Positions 52,816-61,330 of a DNA stretch of 64,000 nucleotides are shown piece by piece. The stretch lies in assembly GCF_014202275.1 (NCBI RefSeq), contig NZ_JACHGF010000004.1, forward strand, positions 270,928 to 334,927. The letters are read 5' to 3'. The position numbers and the translations under genes are program-made. The DNA is from Rhabdobacter roseus (GTDB taxonomy: Bacteria; Bacteroidota; Bacteroidia; Cytophagales; Spirosomataceae). Numbering within the stretch: position 1 is the first letter of the stretch; each line of letters begins with the position of its first letter. A model generated the notes under the pieces. That model was not told the origin of the DNA, did no database searches, and was given only the letters and a program-made list of their open reading frames with translations.

Positions 52816-52844
52816 TGCCATCCTAAAAACAACCTAACTAAACC

Positions 52845-53126
52845 ATGAACGAGCGTTTCAGAGCCAGCAGCCTAAAGAATCCACTTTTTCCGGATGAGGT
52901 CATCTTCGGAGACAAGGGCGTGACCTTCAAAGTCCGGAAGATGTTCAGCAGTTCAGACAACTTCGTTTTCTACGCCGATATTTCCGGCGTGGAGATCGAC
53001 AGCGGCGTGTTTTTCTCCACCATTCGGGTCATTCCCCGGATGCGCCCCGAAATAGTCATCTATAATTTTAGCAAAGGAGACGCCAAGAAAGTCAAGGAGT
53101 TAATTCTGGACCGGGTACGGAACTGA
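52845..53126 (+). CDS. small PH-like domain protein
   Basis: 93 residues, no signal peptide. Alternating beta strands (EVIFGDKGVTFKVRKMF, NFVFYADISGVEIDSGVFFSTIRVIPR, EIVIYNFSKGD) and a C-terminal helix (KKVKELILDRVR) look like a bacterial PH domain. The function is unknown. It is a single gene between its own promoter and the tRNA. Confidence 0.75.
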   Translation: MNERFRASSLKNPLFPDEVIFGDKGVTFKVRKMFSSSDNFVFYADISGVEIDSGVFFSTIRVIPRMRPEIVIYNFSKGDAKKVKELILDRVRN

Positions 53127-53146
53127 TATTTTTTTGGGAGCAACCC

Positions 53147-53177
53147 TTGCGCTGTACAAAAAGATGGCTTAGATTTG
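53147..53177 (+). promoter_or_regulatory. predicted promoter upstream of tRNA-Asn
   Basis: TTG (53147-53149), 20-base spacer, TAGATTTG (53170-53177). It starts about 110 bases before the mature tRNA, implying a 5' leader to be trimmed. Confidence 0.6.
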
Positions 53178-53289
53178 CACCCACAATTCGGAAAAACGCC
53201 GATTTGTATTCTTCTTACTTGTTCCTTAACCGTGCCGGTCGGTTGGAGCAGTTGAGTTCGCTCAGCAGAAGAGCCAAGGCAAAACATAC

Positions 53290-53363
53290 TCCCGAATAGC
53301 TCAGTCGGTTAGAGCATCTGACTGTTAATCAGAGGGTCGCTGGTTCGAGCCCAGCTTCGGGAG
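53290..53363 (+). tRNA. tRNA-Asn (anticodon GTT)
   Basis: 74 bases folding as a complete cloverleaf: acceptor TCCCGAA/TTCGGGA, D stem GCTC/GAGC, anticodon stem TCTGA/TCAGA with loop CTGTTAA, T stem GCTGG/CCAGC with TTCGAGC loop, discriminator G. CCA is not encoded. GTT is a GUN anticodon and so a substrate of the Tgt enzyme in this window. Confidence 0.98.
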
Positions 53364-53364
53364 C

Positions 53365-53400
53365 AAAAAGCCCCAAATCGTACGATTTGGGGCTTTTTTT
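53365..53400 (+). terminator. terminator after tRNA-Asn
   Basis: Perfect 34-base palindrome; arms AAAAAGCCCCAAATCG and CGATTTGGGGCTTTTT around a central TA, so the centre reads CGTACG. T-run follows. Confidence 0.9.
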
Positions 53401-53558
53401 GTTGATTTTTTTTACACCTTTGTGCTAGTAAGGATAGGCTTCGGCCTGTCATCCTAAGTCCGCCGTAAATACCGGAGAAAGTACCCGGCAGGTACTTTGG
53501 GCGCTTGAAGTACCCGCCCGCCGCTCAACAGAAAGACCATCCAAAAAACATAAAACAC

Positions 53559-54380
53559 ATGAAGTACCTTAGAAAAGAGGCGTATACAAGCAAGCTCCTA
53601 AGTACCCTGCTGCTGGGACTGCTGAGCCTGGGTACCTACGCGCAGGAGGTACTTCCCTACAGCGGGTACTTTCAGGAAGCGGGCGTGGAGGGTAGTTTTA
53701 GCCTGTATGATCTGAAGCAGAAAAAGTACTACACCACCAGCCGCGCCGAATTCACGAAGGGTACTTCGCCCGCCTCTACTTTCAAGATCCCTAACACCTT
53801 CATTGCCCTGGAAGAAAAAGTCATCCGGGACGAGAACGAGGTACTTAAGTGGGATGGAACCCCCAAGTGGCTCAAAGCCTGGGAGCAGGATTATGATTTG
53901 AAAAACGCCTACAAAAACTCAACGGTGTGGTTTTACCAGGAGCTGGCCCGGCGCATCGGCCCGGACAAGTACCGTAGCTACCTAAAAAAACTCGACTACG
54001 GCAACCAGGACATCAGCGGTGGACTGACGGAATTCTGGCTGGGGAGTGGGAATAGCCTGAAGATTTCGCCCAAAAACCAGCTGGAATTTTTGCAAAAGCT
54101 CCAGGCCGAAACGCTCCCTTTTAGCCCAAGTACCTACCGCATTGGCAAGGAGGTGATGGTGGAAGAACGTACCCCTACCTACACGCTGCGGGCCAAAACC
54201 GGCTGGGCCGACATCGAGCCGAAGGACGTGGGCTGGTACGTGGGGTACCTCGAAACTGCCGACAACGTGTATTTTTTTGCCACCCGGATCTACAAGCCCC
54301 GCCAGCAGCAAATGGACGACTTCGGGGCCAAGCGCAAAGAACTCACCCGCCGGATTCTGTCCGAGCTGAAGGTACTTTGA
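53559..54380 (+). CDS. class D (OXA-type) beta-lactamase
   Basis: 273 residues from the ATG at 53559, which begins a signal peptide cut after about 28 (GTYAQ). All class D motifs are in place: STFK (73-76, Ser73 nucleophile, Lys76 to be carboxylated), STV (121-123), YGN (147-149), LTEFWLGSG (omega-side Trp160) and KTG (213-215), followed by W. It should hydrolyse penicillins or oxacillin in the periplasm. Upstream and coding DNA is full of the host GTAC motif, so it looks native, not recently acquired. No ACTA-N6-TAGT dyad is seen before it, so control by the BlaI protein is not indicated. Confidence 0.95.
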   Translation: MKYLRKEAYTSKLLSTLLLGLLSLGTYAQEVLPYSGYFQEAGVEGSFSLYDLKQKKYYTTSRAEFTKGTSPASTFKIPNTFIALEEKVIRDENEVLKWDGTPKWLKAWEQDYDLKNAYKNSTVWFYQELARRIGPDKYRSYLKKLDYGNQDISGGLTEFWLGSGNSLKISPKNQLEFLQKLQAETLPFSPSTYRIGKEVMVEERTPTYTLRAKTGWADIEPKDVGWYVGYLETADNVYFFATRIYKPRQQQMDDFGAKRKELTRRILSELKVL

Positions 54381-54554
54381 GGGCCGCCAATGCCCTTGCA
54401 GGTACCTTGCGGACTGTTAGCCTTCCATGGACCTGTGAGAGGTACTTTCACGACTTTAGGTTAACAAACCCACTTCTTTTCCTTTTATACTAAAACAGCC
54501 GTAGAGCTGCCGTTGGATACTCTTAACTATATACCTAAGCAAGCCAAGTACCCC

Positions 54555-55355
54555 ATGAATGTAATCCAACAGTACCTTGATAAAAGCCGGGCTATTCTGG
54601 CCACGGTGGAGCAGCAGCAGGCGAATATCCAAACGGCGGCCCGCTGGTTTGCTGACACCATCCGGGCCGGGCGCATGGTACACTTATTCGGAAGCGGGCA
54701 CAGCCGCATCATGGTGGAGGAGATGTGGCCACGCTACGGGTCTTTTCCGGGATTCAACCCCATCGTGGAGCTATCGCTGACGTTTCATAACCTGGTCGTT
54801 GGGGCCAACGGGCAGCGGCAGGCCATGTTTCTGGAAAATGTACCCGGCCTGGCCGACCGCATCCTGCGGAACTTCGATCTCTCGGAACAAGATACCGCGC
54901 TGATTATTTCGTCGAGCGGCTGCAACGTGGTACCCATCGAAATGGCCGAACTGTTTCAGCAAAAAAAGATCAAGGTGGTGGCACTGGTGACGCAGGCGCA
55001 CTTGGACCAAAGTACCTCCAAACGCGCCGACGGCAAGAAACTCAGCGACTTCGCCGATCTGATCCTGGATACGGGAGCGCCCGTGGGCGACGCCATGGTG
55101 CAGGTGCCGGGGCTGGATACGCCCGTAGCGCCGGGAAGTACCCTCGGAGGTACCTTACTCATCAATTGCCTGAAAGCCGAAACGGCCCGCCTGCTGACCG
55201 AAGCCGGTTGTCCGCCCAAGGTACTTAGCGCCGGGGTGGTGGTAGGTACCCAGCGGGCTACGGAGCTTTTTGAAGCCGCCTACGACGAGCACGCCCACCG
55301 CCTGGCCCGGCTGTACGCGCAGGTAGGGGTACCTTCGTACGTCAGCGAGAAATAA
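54555..55355 (+). CDS. SIS-domain sugar-phosphate-binding protein (UPF0309-like)
   Basis: 266 residues from the ATG at 54555 (MNVIQQYLDKSRAIL); a TTG at 54513 is less likely. The SIS fold shows HLFGSGHSRIMVEEMW (about 44-59), LIISSSGCNVVPIEMAELF (about 117-135) and VVALVTQAHLDQSTS. UPF0309 proteins bind phosphosugars; no reaction is assigned. It starts a co-oriented group of genes to 62476. Confidence 0.88.
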   Translation: MNVIQQYLDKSRAILATVEQQQANIQTAARWFADTIRAGRMVHLFGSGHSRIMVEEMWPRYGSFPGFNPIVELSLTFHNLVVGANGQRQAMFLENVPGLADRILRNFDLSEQDTALIISSSGCNVVPIEMAELFQQKKIKVVALVTQAHLDQSTSKRADGKKLSDFADLILDTGAPVGDAMVQVPGLDTPVAPGSTLGGTLLINCLKAETARLLTEAGCPPKVLSAGVVVGTQRATELFEAAYDEHAHRLARLYAQVGVPSYVSEK

Positions 55356-55388
55356 ATTTCCAAGTACCTTGTTCTAAACCCCTTCGCC

Positions 55389-56429
55389 ATGCAACCCATT
55401 CCCCTACGTACTACCGTCATTGGCAGCTACCCCTTTCCGGGCTGGCTGGAATTTGCTTCCCAGAATTTGGAACAATTTGGTCCCGCCGATATTGAAGAGA
55501 TGATCGACGACGCCGTGGTGGCGGCCATCCACGACCAGGTGACGGCCGGCCTGGACGTGATCACCGACGGCGAGCAAACCCGCCTGGATTTTAACCTGTC
55601 GTTCTACGGCTTCATCAAAGGCCTGCGGCCTAACCACGCCGAAACGCGGAAGTTTGGCCCGCCCGCCCACGACCAGCGGGGCAAGCACAGCATTGTGGAG
55701 CTGCTCACGGCCCCCAACGGCCTGGGAGCGGTGGCTGAGTACACCCGCCTGGCGCGCCTGGCCCCGGCCGGGCCTACTCTGAAGGCCTCCATTCCGGGGC
55801 CTTACACGCTGAGCGGCCGCATGATTCCCGACGGGAAGCTGTACCAGGATCGCTTTGATGTGACGGAGGCGCTGCTGCCTTTTGTGAGCCGGGAGCTGGA
55901 AGCGCTCGTGGCGGCGGGTTGCACCGAAATAACCGTGGACGAACCCTCCATGAGCTGCTACGCCTACAAGGAAGACACCCGTCGCTTCGTGGAGCTCTTC
56001 AACCGCACCATTGCGCCCGTGGTAGGGAAGTGCCGCTTGTCCACGCACCTGTGCTTCGGCAATTTTAAGGGGCGGCCCGTGGGGTACCGCAAGCTCCACC
56101 CCATGCTGCCGGATTTTCTGGATTTGAAGGTAGACGAAGTACATATCGAAATGGCCAACCGCGAGTTTGACGAAATTGAGCGACTGGCCGACTTTGCGGA
56201 AGCCATGGACGTAGCCGTGGGGATCATCGACGTGAAGAACTACTACGTGGAAACCGTGGCCGACGTGGCCGAGCGCATTCATCGTTGCCTGCGGTATGTA
56301 CCCGCCCATAAGCTGGCCGTAGCGCCCGACTGCGGCCTGAGCCAAACCGCCCGCTGGGCCTCGCGCCGCAAACTGGCCAGTATGTGCGCCGGTGCCCGGC
56401 AGGTACGGCAGGAGCTAGGCCTGGAGTAG
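55389..56429 (+). CDS. core MetE-like methyltransferase (cobalamin-independent methionine synthase C-terminal domain)
   Basis: 346 residues, i.e. only the catalytic half of MetE (about 750). Zinc ligands are visible as His220-x-Cys222 (STHLCFGN), Glu254 (HIEMAN) and Cys315 (PDCGLSQ). N-terminal TTVIGSYPFP and DGEQTRLDF match the family. Short MetE homologues lack the folate-binding N-terminal half and may take methyl groups from other donors; methionine synthesis is possible but not shown. It follows the SIS gene by 33 bases. Confidence 0.85.
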   Translation: MQPIPLRTTVIGSYPFPGWLEFASQNLEQFGPADIEEMIDDAVVAAIHDQVTAGLDVITDGEQTRLDFNLSFYGFIKGLRPNHAETRKFGPPAHDQRGKHSIVELLTAPNGLGAVAEYTRLARLAPAGPTLKASIPGPYTLSGRMIPDGKLYQDRFDVTEALLPFVSRELEALVAAGCTEITVDEPSMSCYAYKEDTRRFVELFNRTIAPVVGKCRLSTHLCFGNFKGRPVGYRKLHPMLPDFLDLKVDEVHIEMANREFDEIERLADFAEAMDVAVGIIDVKNYYVETVADVAERIHRCLRYVPAHKLAVAPDCGLSQTARWASRRKLASMCAGARQVRQELGLE

Positions 56430-56668
56430 CAGCGTCAGGTACTTGGGAACTACCCCAAAACCGGGTACTTTACCGCGATTAGCACTAGGAGCACCTTCGT
56501 CGGGGGCGGCAGGTACTTATGGCAGGATTACGTACTTTTATTATACTTTTTCGGGAAGCATCGAGCCGGGTTTGGATTTGACGTACCTTTTTTATTTATT
56601 TCTCAGTGCAAGAAAGCCTTGGGGCGATCCAGGCACACCTATTTTTAATAAAAAGTACCTCCTGACCT

Positions 56669-57676
56669 ATGCTAAGCCGCGTTGCTAATTCGATCTACTG
56701 GATGAACCGCTACATGGAGCGGGTAGAAAACTACGCCCGTTTTGTGGGCGTGAATTTCAGCATGGCGCTGGACTTACCCCCCGATGTGGACGAGCAGTGG
56801 GAACCTCTCCTGATCGCTACGGCGGATAATTTTCTGTTCAATCAGTACTACGATAGTCCCAGCCGCGAGGACGTGGTCCATTTCATGGCCTTCGATAAGC
56901 GCAATCCCAATTCCATCGTGAGTTGCTTGTCAGAAGCCCGCGAAAATGCCCGTACCATCCGCGAGACGATCTCGAAGGAGATGTGGGAGAGCATCAATAC
57001 GTTTTACCTCATGATGCGCGACACGGCCCCGGACGACTTCCGGAACATGGATCACATGCAGGCGTTCTTCGAAGAAATCAAGCGGCGCTGTCAGCTGTTT
57101 CACGGCGTCGTGGACTCCACCATCACCCGCAACGAAGCCTGGCACTTTGGGCGCCTGGGCCGGCATATCGAGCGGGCCGACAAAAGCTCGCGCTTTCTGG
57201 ATGTGAAGTACTTCACGCTGCTTCAGGACACCGGTACTACCGGCTCCACCCTGGACCTCATGATGTGGACCGCCGTACTAAAGTCCGTGAGTGCCTACAA
57301 CATGTACCGGCAGACCCACCGGGCCCTCACACCCATGAACATCGTGGCGTTCCTGATTCTGGACAAGCTTTTTCCGCGCGCACTGGCCTACTGCGTGCGG
57401 CAGGCGGAGCTATCGCTCTACGCCATCGAAGGGGCCGTGCCCGAAAAGGGGTACACCAACCTGGCCCAGAAAAAGCTCAGCAAGCTGCGGAGCGAAATTG
57501 ATTTTACGGACGTGGAAGATGTATTCAAATCGGGGCTGCATCAGTACCTGGATCAGTTCCAGATCAAAAACAACGAAGTAGACAACGCCATCTACGATTT
57601 GTATTTCGGGCTAAAACCGGTACAGTCGCAATCCCAGGGAAGTATGGGGCAGTTCCAAAGTCAGCGGATGGACTGA
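56669..57676 (+). CDS. alpha-E domain protein (DUF403)
   Basis: 335 residues, almost all helix. MLSRVANSIYWMNRYMERVENYARF at the start and FGRLGRHIERADKSSRFLDVKYF (about 154-176) are the two characteristic segments. In many genomes this family lies with a circularly permuted ATP-grasp ligase, a transglutaminase-like protein and the Anbu protease, as a proposed peptide-making or peptide-tagging system. Here the ATP-grasp partner is missing from the neighbourhood. Confidence 0.92.
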   Translation: MLSRVANSIYWMNRYMERVENYARFVGVNFSMALDLPPDVDEQWEPLLIATADNFLFNQYYDSPSREDVVHFMAFDKRNPNSIVSCLSEARENARTIRETISKEMWESINTFYLMMRDTAPDDFRNMDHMQAFFEEIKRRCQLFHGVVDSTITRNEAWHFGRLGRHIERADKSSRFLDVKYFTLLQDTGTTGSTLDLMMWTAVLKSVSAYNMYRQTHRALTPMNIVAFLILDKLFPRALAYCVRQAELSLYAIEGAVPEKGYTNLAQKKLSKLRSEIDFTDVEDVFKSGLHQYLDQFQIKNNEVDNAIYDLYFGLKPVQSQSQGSMGQFQSQRMD

Positions 57677-57778
57677 CCAAAACTTTTCTTAACTTAGCAG
57701 TTCGGTAAAGGGTAGTTAAAAACAACTATTTTTTACTATTCAGACCCCTTTAACACGTACGTTTACCGTTTCCTAATT

Positions 57779-58513
57779 ATGACCTATTGTCTCGGCATCA
57801 AGGTAGCTTCCGGCTTAGTGGCCATCGCTGACACACGCCTAACGTCCGGTACCGAAGTGTCTACCAATAAAAAAGTATCGGTACATCAGCTCGAAAACCA
57901 CTCGATGTTTATCATGACGGCAGGCCTGCGGTCGGTGCGTGATAAAGCCATTACCTATTTCAAAGAAGTACTCGACGAGCAGGATTCGTCTTTTAATAAG
58001 CTCTACAAGGCCGTCAATGCCTTCGGAGCGCAGGTGAGGCGGGTGGCCGAGGAAGACAAAAGCTCGCTGATCGACGCGGGCTTGTCGTTCAACCTCTTTT
58101 CCATCGTGGGCGGGCAGCTCGAAAACGACGAAGAACATAAGCTATTTCTGCTTTACCCCGAAGGAAACTGGGTGGAAATAGGGGCGGGATCTCCCTTTTT
58201 TATCATCGGGAACTCGGGCTACGGGAAGCCGCTGCTGTACCGCAGCCTGCGGTTTGATTCCTCCATGCAGGACGCCCTCAAGGTAGGTTTTCTGTCTTTC
58301 GATTCCACGCGCGTGAGTTCCAACGACGTCGACTACCCCATCGACGTGGTGCTGTACGAAAAGGATACTTTCCGGATCATCGAGCACCGCTTCGAGAAGG
58401 ACGACCTGGACTACATCGCCAAGCAGTGGAGTGCCCTGCTCAAAAACTCGGTGCAGAAACTACCCGTGGAGTGGATGGAGCCAATCTTTTCCAAAATTAT
58501 GGAGGCTTCATGA
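57779..58513 (+). CDS. Anbu, ancestral proteasome/HslV-type peptidase
   Basis: 244 residues. MTYCLGIKVASGLVAIADTR: Thr2 would be the N-terminal nucleophile after Met removal, Asp18 and Lys31/32 the helper residues of the Ntn fold. GNSGYGKPLLYRSL (about 143-156) is typical of Anbu. Anbu forms open helical or ring assemblies; its substrates are not known. Its stop overlaps the next start as ATGA, and it follows the alpha-E gene by 102 bases. Confidence 0.93.
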   Translation: MTYCLGIKVASGLVAIADTRLTSGTEVSTNKKVSVHQLENHSMFIMTAGLRSVRDKAITYFKEVLDEQDSSFNKLYKAVNAFGAQVRRVAEEDKSSLIDAGLSFNLFSIVGGQLENDEEHKLFLLYPEGNWVEIGAGSPFFIIGNSGYGKPLLYRSLRFDSSMQDALKVGFLSFDSTRVSSNDVDYPIDVVLYEKDTFRIIEHRFEKDDLDYIAKQWSALLKNSVQKLPVEWMEPIFSKIMEAS

Positions 58514-59349
58514 ACCTACAAGTAAAGCATTCGCTCCGGTACGAGTACGACAAATCCGTGAGCCTGGACCCGCATACGCTTTACCTTTATCCCAGGGCTT
58601 ACCCGCACCAAAAAGTACTTGACTATACCTTAACGCTCCAACCCGAGCCCTTCAAGGTAGTTCGGAATGTTGACGTAGAAGGGAACGTGCAGCAAATCAT
58701 TTATTTCAATCAGCCCACCGACCAGCTCTTGGTGGAAGCCAGCCTGGTACTTAGCTCGGACGAGGTAAACGTGTTCGACTTTGTACTTTTCCCTTTTGAA
58801 ACCAAGAATATTCCTTTCCAGTACCCGGAGCACATCCAGAAGTACCTGGCCCCCTACCTAAACCGCAGCGACGTCACCTCCTACGTGGAGCAGTTTGCCC
58901 GCAAAATGGCCTACGACGCCCAGTGGGAAACCGTGCCGTTTCTAATGGCGCTCAGCCGCTACATGTACGAGCATTTTACCTACGAAGTGCGCGAAGTAGG
59001 CGATGCCCATTCACCGGAAACTACCCTTCTCAACCGCTTTGGCTCCTGCCGCGACTACGCCCGCTTGTTTATGGCCAGTTGCCGTAGCCTGGGCCTGGCG
59101 GCGCGCTTTGTGAGTGGGTACCTGTACGGCAGTCCGCAGCAGGAGCACGAACTACACGCCTGGGCCGAGGTGTACCTGCCCGGAGCGGGCTGGCGGGGCT
59201 TCGACCCTACGGAGGGCAAAGCCGTTGCCAACCACCACATTAGCCTGGGTGCCTCCGCCGACTACGACCGGCTGGCCCCCGTGATGGGTACCTTTCGGGG
59301 TATGGCCACCTCGCTGCTTACTACCGAGGTGTCCATCACGCAGGTATAA
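58510..59349 (+). CDS. transglutaminase-like cysteine protease
   Basis: 279 residues from the ATG at 58510, set by the ATGA overlap with the Anbu gene. An N-terminal beta domain (VKHSLRYEYDKSVSLDPHTLYLYPR) precedes the transglutaminase core: RFGSCRDYARLFMA (catalytic Cys), ELHAWAEVYLP (His) and FDPTEG (Asp). No signal peptide is seen. Such proteins are usually proteases or amide-bond remodelling enzymes; with Anbu and alpha-E it forms the conserved three-gene core. Confidence 0.93.
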   Translation: MNLQVKHSLRYEYDKSVSLDPHTLYLYPRAYPHQKVLDYTLTLQPEPFKVVRNVDVEGNVQQIIYFNQPTDQLLVEASLVLSSDEVNVFDFVLFPFETKNIPFQYPEHIQKYLAPYLNRSDVTSYVEQFARKMAYDAQWETVPFLMALSRYMYEHFTYEVREVGDAHSPETTLLNRFGSCRDYARLFMASCRSLGLAARFVSGYLYGSPQQEHELHAWAEVYLPGAGWRGFDPTEGKAVANHHISLGASADYDRLAPVMGTFRGMATSLLTTEVSITQV

Positions 59350-59391
59350 GTGCCTTCAATAAATAATCTGCCTAAGGCGCGGGAAAATCGC

Positions 59392-59399
59392 TATTTTTG
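59392..59399 (+). promoter_or_regulatory. possible -7 promoter element before glmM
   Basis: TATTTTTG 29 bases before the GTG at 59428; no clear -33 match. Confidence 0.45.
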
Positions 59400-59427
59400 C
59401 CCCGAACTAATTTTAAGTATACTCATC

Positions 59428-60828
59428 GTGACGTTGATTAAATCAATTTCGGGGATTCGTGGCATAGTAGGTGGCAAAACGGGCGAGGCGCTAACACCGG
59501 TGGATGTCGTGAAGTTTGCGGCTGCCTACGGAACCTGGCTCCGCCGAAGTAATCCGGCTAATACCAAGGTAGTTATTGGGCGCGACGCCCGGCTCTCGGG
59601 CGAAATGGTGAGCCGCCTGGTGGCGGCCTCACTCCAGGGCGTGGGCCTGCACGTGATCGATTTGGGGCTGTCAACGACCCCCACGGTCGAAATCGCCGTG
59701 CCCGCCGAAGAAGCCGCCGGAGGAATTATTTTGACGGCCAGCCACAATCCGATCCAGTGGAACGCCCTCAAGCTACTTAATGGCCTCGGTGAGTTTATTT
59801 CCGGAGAAGAAGGCGCGGAGGTACTTCGCCTGGCCGAAGAAGAAGATTTTGATTTCGTGGAGGTCCGGAAACTGGGCTCCTACCGCATCGACGATACCTA
59901 CCTGGCCAGGCACATCAACCAGATCCTGGCCCTGCCGCTGGTAGACCGCGAGGCCATCGTGGCGGCCAACTTCCGGATTGTCGTGGATGCCGTCAACTCC
60001 ACGGGAGGCCTGGCGGTACCGATGCTGCTGGAAGCGCTGGGCGTCCATACGGAGCAAATCCTGAAGCTCAACTGCGAGCCCACGGGCCTTTTTGCCCACA
60101 ACCCGGAGCCACTGCCGGAGCACCTGCGCGAAATTCGTAATGAAATCAAGAATGGTTCGTACCACCTGGGTATCGTGGTAGATCCCGACGTGGACCGCCT
60201 GGCGCTCATCTGCGAAGACGGCTCGCCCTTTGGCGAGGAGTACACCTTGGTGGCCGTGGCCGACTACGTCCTCAAAAACCAGGTGGGCAACACGGTTTCG
60301 AACCTGTCGTCCACGGCGGCCCTGCGGGACGTTACCCTCAAAGCGGGCGGCCAGTACTTTGCTTCGGCCGTCGGGGAGGTGAACGTCGTGACCATGATGA
60401 AGGAACACAACGCCATCATTGGGGGCGAAGGCAACGGGGGCGTCATCTACCCCGAGGCGCACTACGGGCGCGACGCCCTGGTGGGGATTGCGCTGTTTTT
60501 GAGCCACCTGGCCAAGTTTGGCAAGTCGGCTTCGGTGCTACGGAAGATGTACCCCAAGTACTTCATTTCCAAAAATAAAATTGAATTGACGCCCGACATC
60601 GACGTTGACAAGGTACTGGATAGCATCAAGACGCGCTACGCCCGGCAGCCCATCAATACCGTCGACGGCGTACGCATTGAGTTTGACCGCGAGTGGGTCC
60701 ATTTGCGCAAATCCAACACCGAGCCCATTATCCGGATCTACTCCGAGTCCGAAACCCTGGCGACGGCCGATAACCTGGCCAATAAAATCATCTCCGATAT
60801 CAAGGAAATCATCTCGGAGCGAAAATAG
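59428..60828 (+). CDS. glmM: phosphoglucosamine mutase / phosphomannomutase family
   Basis: 466 residues from GTG 59428, giving (M)TLIKSISGIRGIVGG, the normal start; an upstream GTG at 59350 would add an unlikely hydrophobic extension. Active-site serine loop ILTASHNPIQWNALK (about 96-110), metal loop DPDVDRLALI (about 251-260), sugar loop GEGNGGV and phosphate loop RKSNTEP. It probably converts glucosamine-6-phosphate to the 1-phosphate for UDP-GlcNAc, the precursor used by the polysaccharide locus. A phosphomannomutase role cannot be excluded. Confidence 0.9.
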   Translation: MTLIKSISGIRGIVGGKTGEALTPVDVVKFAAAYGTWLRRSNPANTKVVIGRDARLSGEMVSRLVAASLQGVGLHVIDLGLSTTPTVEIAVPAEEAAGGIILTASHNPIQWNALKLLNGLGEFISGEEGAEVLRLAEEEDFDFVEVRKLGSYRIDDTYLARHINQILALPLVDREAIVAANFRIVVDAVNSTGGLAVPMLLEALGVHTEQILKLNCEPTGLFAHNPEPLPEHLREIRNEIKNGSYHLGIVVDPDVDRLALICEDGSPFGEEYTLVAVADYVLKNQVGNTVSNLSSTAALRDVTLKAGGQYFASAVGEVNVVTMMKEHNAIIGGEGNGGVIYPEAHYGRDALVGIALFLSHLAKFGKSASVLRKMYPKYFISKNKIELTPDIDVDKVLDSIKTRYARQPINTVDGVRIEFDREWVHLRKSNTEPIIRIYSESETLATADNLANKIISDIKEIISERK

Positions 60829-60892
60829 ACGTTCCAACCATTTTGTGTACCAGGTACTCTTCCTTTTGTCTTTTATCAAAAAGCAAAATACG

Positions 60893-61258
60893 ATGAAGAA
60901 GTACCTGGTATTTTTTGGGCTAACCGTTCTGGTATCAGGACTCTCCTGTCAGAAAAAAGAGCCCGCTCCCGGCTGTCTGGATTGTGGGAAAAAAGTAGAG
61001 GAAATCCAGGAACGTCCGGGCAGGATCGCCTACGACTCGGCGGCGGTACGTTACTACGTTTGGATGCATGTACCCGGCACCATTGATTCCTTCAGGGTAG
61101 GCTACGTTTGCGAGCTACCCGAAGCGTATCAGGAAGAGGGACAGCAGGTAGTTGTCAGTGGTACTTTGTATGAAACCTCCCTGCGCACTACGAGCGCCAT
61201 TTGCTGCCTGGACGGCTTTTACTGCCTGGCGTTGACGTCCGTTCGAGCTACTTATTGA
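60893..61258 (+). CDS. small lipoprotein of unknown function
   Basis: 121 residues from the ATG at 60893. The signal MKKYLVFFGLTVLVSGLSC places a lipobox cysteine at 19. The mature part has CLDC (about 29-32) and four further cysteines (VCELPEAY, ICCLDGFYC), so disulfides are likely. I recognise no family. It sits 64 bases after glmM. Confidence 0.75.
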   Translation: MKKYLVFFGLTVLVSGLSCQKKEPAPGCLDCGKKVEEIQERPGRIAYDSAAVRYYVWMHVPGTIDSFRVGYVCELPEAYQEEGQQVVVSGTLYETSLRTTSAICCLDGFYCLALTSVRATY

Positions 61259-61291
61259 CTGGTTGTTATAGCAATCATCGGGCAATAAACG

Positions 61292-61299
61292 TATATTTG
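61292..61299 (+). promoter_or_regulatory. possible -7 promoter element before the cysteine desulfurase gene
   Basis: TATATTTG 31 bases before the ATG at 61331; no -33 element at a proper distance. Confidence 0.42.
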
Positions 61300-61330
61300 C
61301 GGCTTGTATCTTTGATGCCCCATAAAGCTC

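Larger units (their letters stand above)
52498..52844. other. intergenic region with terminator and promoter
   Basis: 347 bases. It holds the rsmG terminator (52719-52760) and a promoter-like TATCTTTG (52808-52815). No gene is supported in it. Confidence 0.7.

Noticed and set aside
53290-53400. Attachment site for an integrated element at the tRNA-Asn gene
   Set aside because: No integrase gene nearby and no repeat of the tRNA 3' end seen downstream; the following palindrome is a normal terminator.
55404-56345. 313-codon open frame on the minus strand
   Set aside because: It is the exact antisense of the MetE-like gene, has no family motifs and arises from GC-biased third positions. The plus-strand frame has the zinc ligands.
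56443-56688. 81-codon plus-strand frame before the alpha-E gene
   Set aside because: No recognisable domain and it runs into the start of the alpha-E gene in another frame; the stretch reads like spacer.
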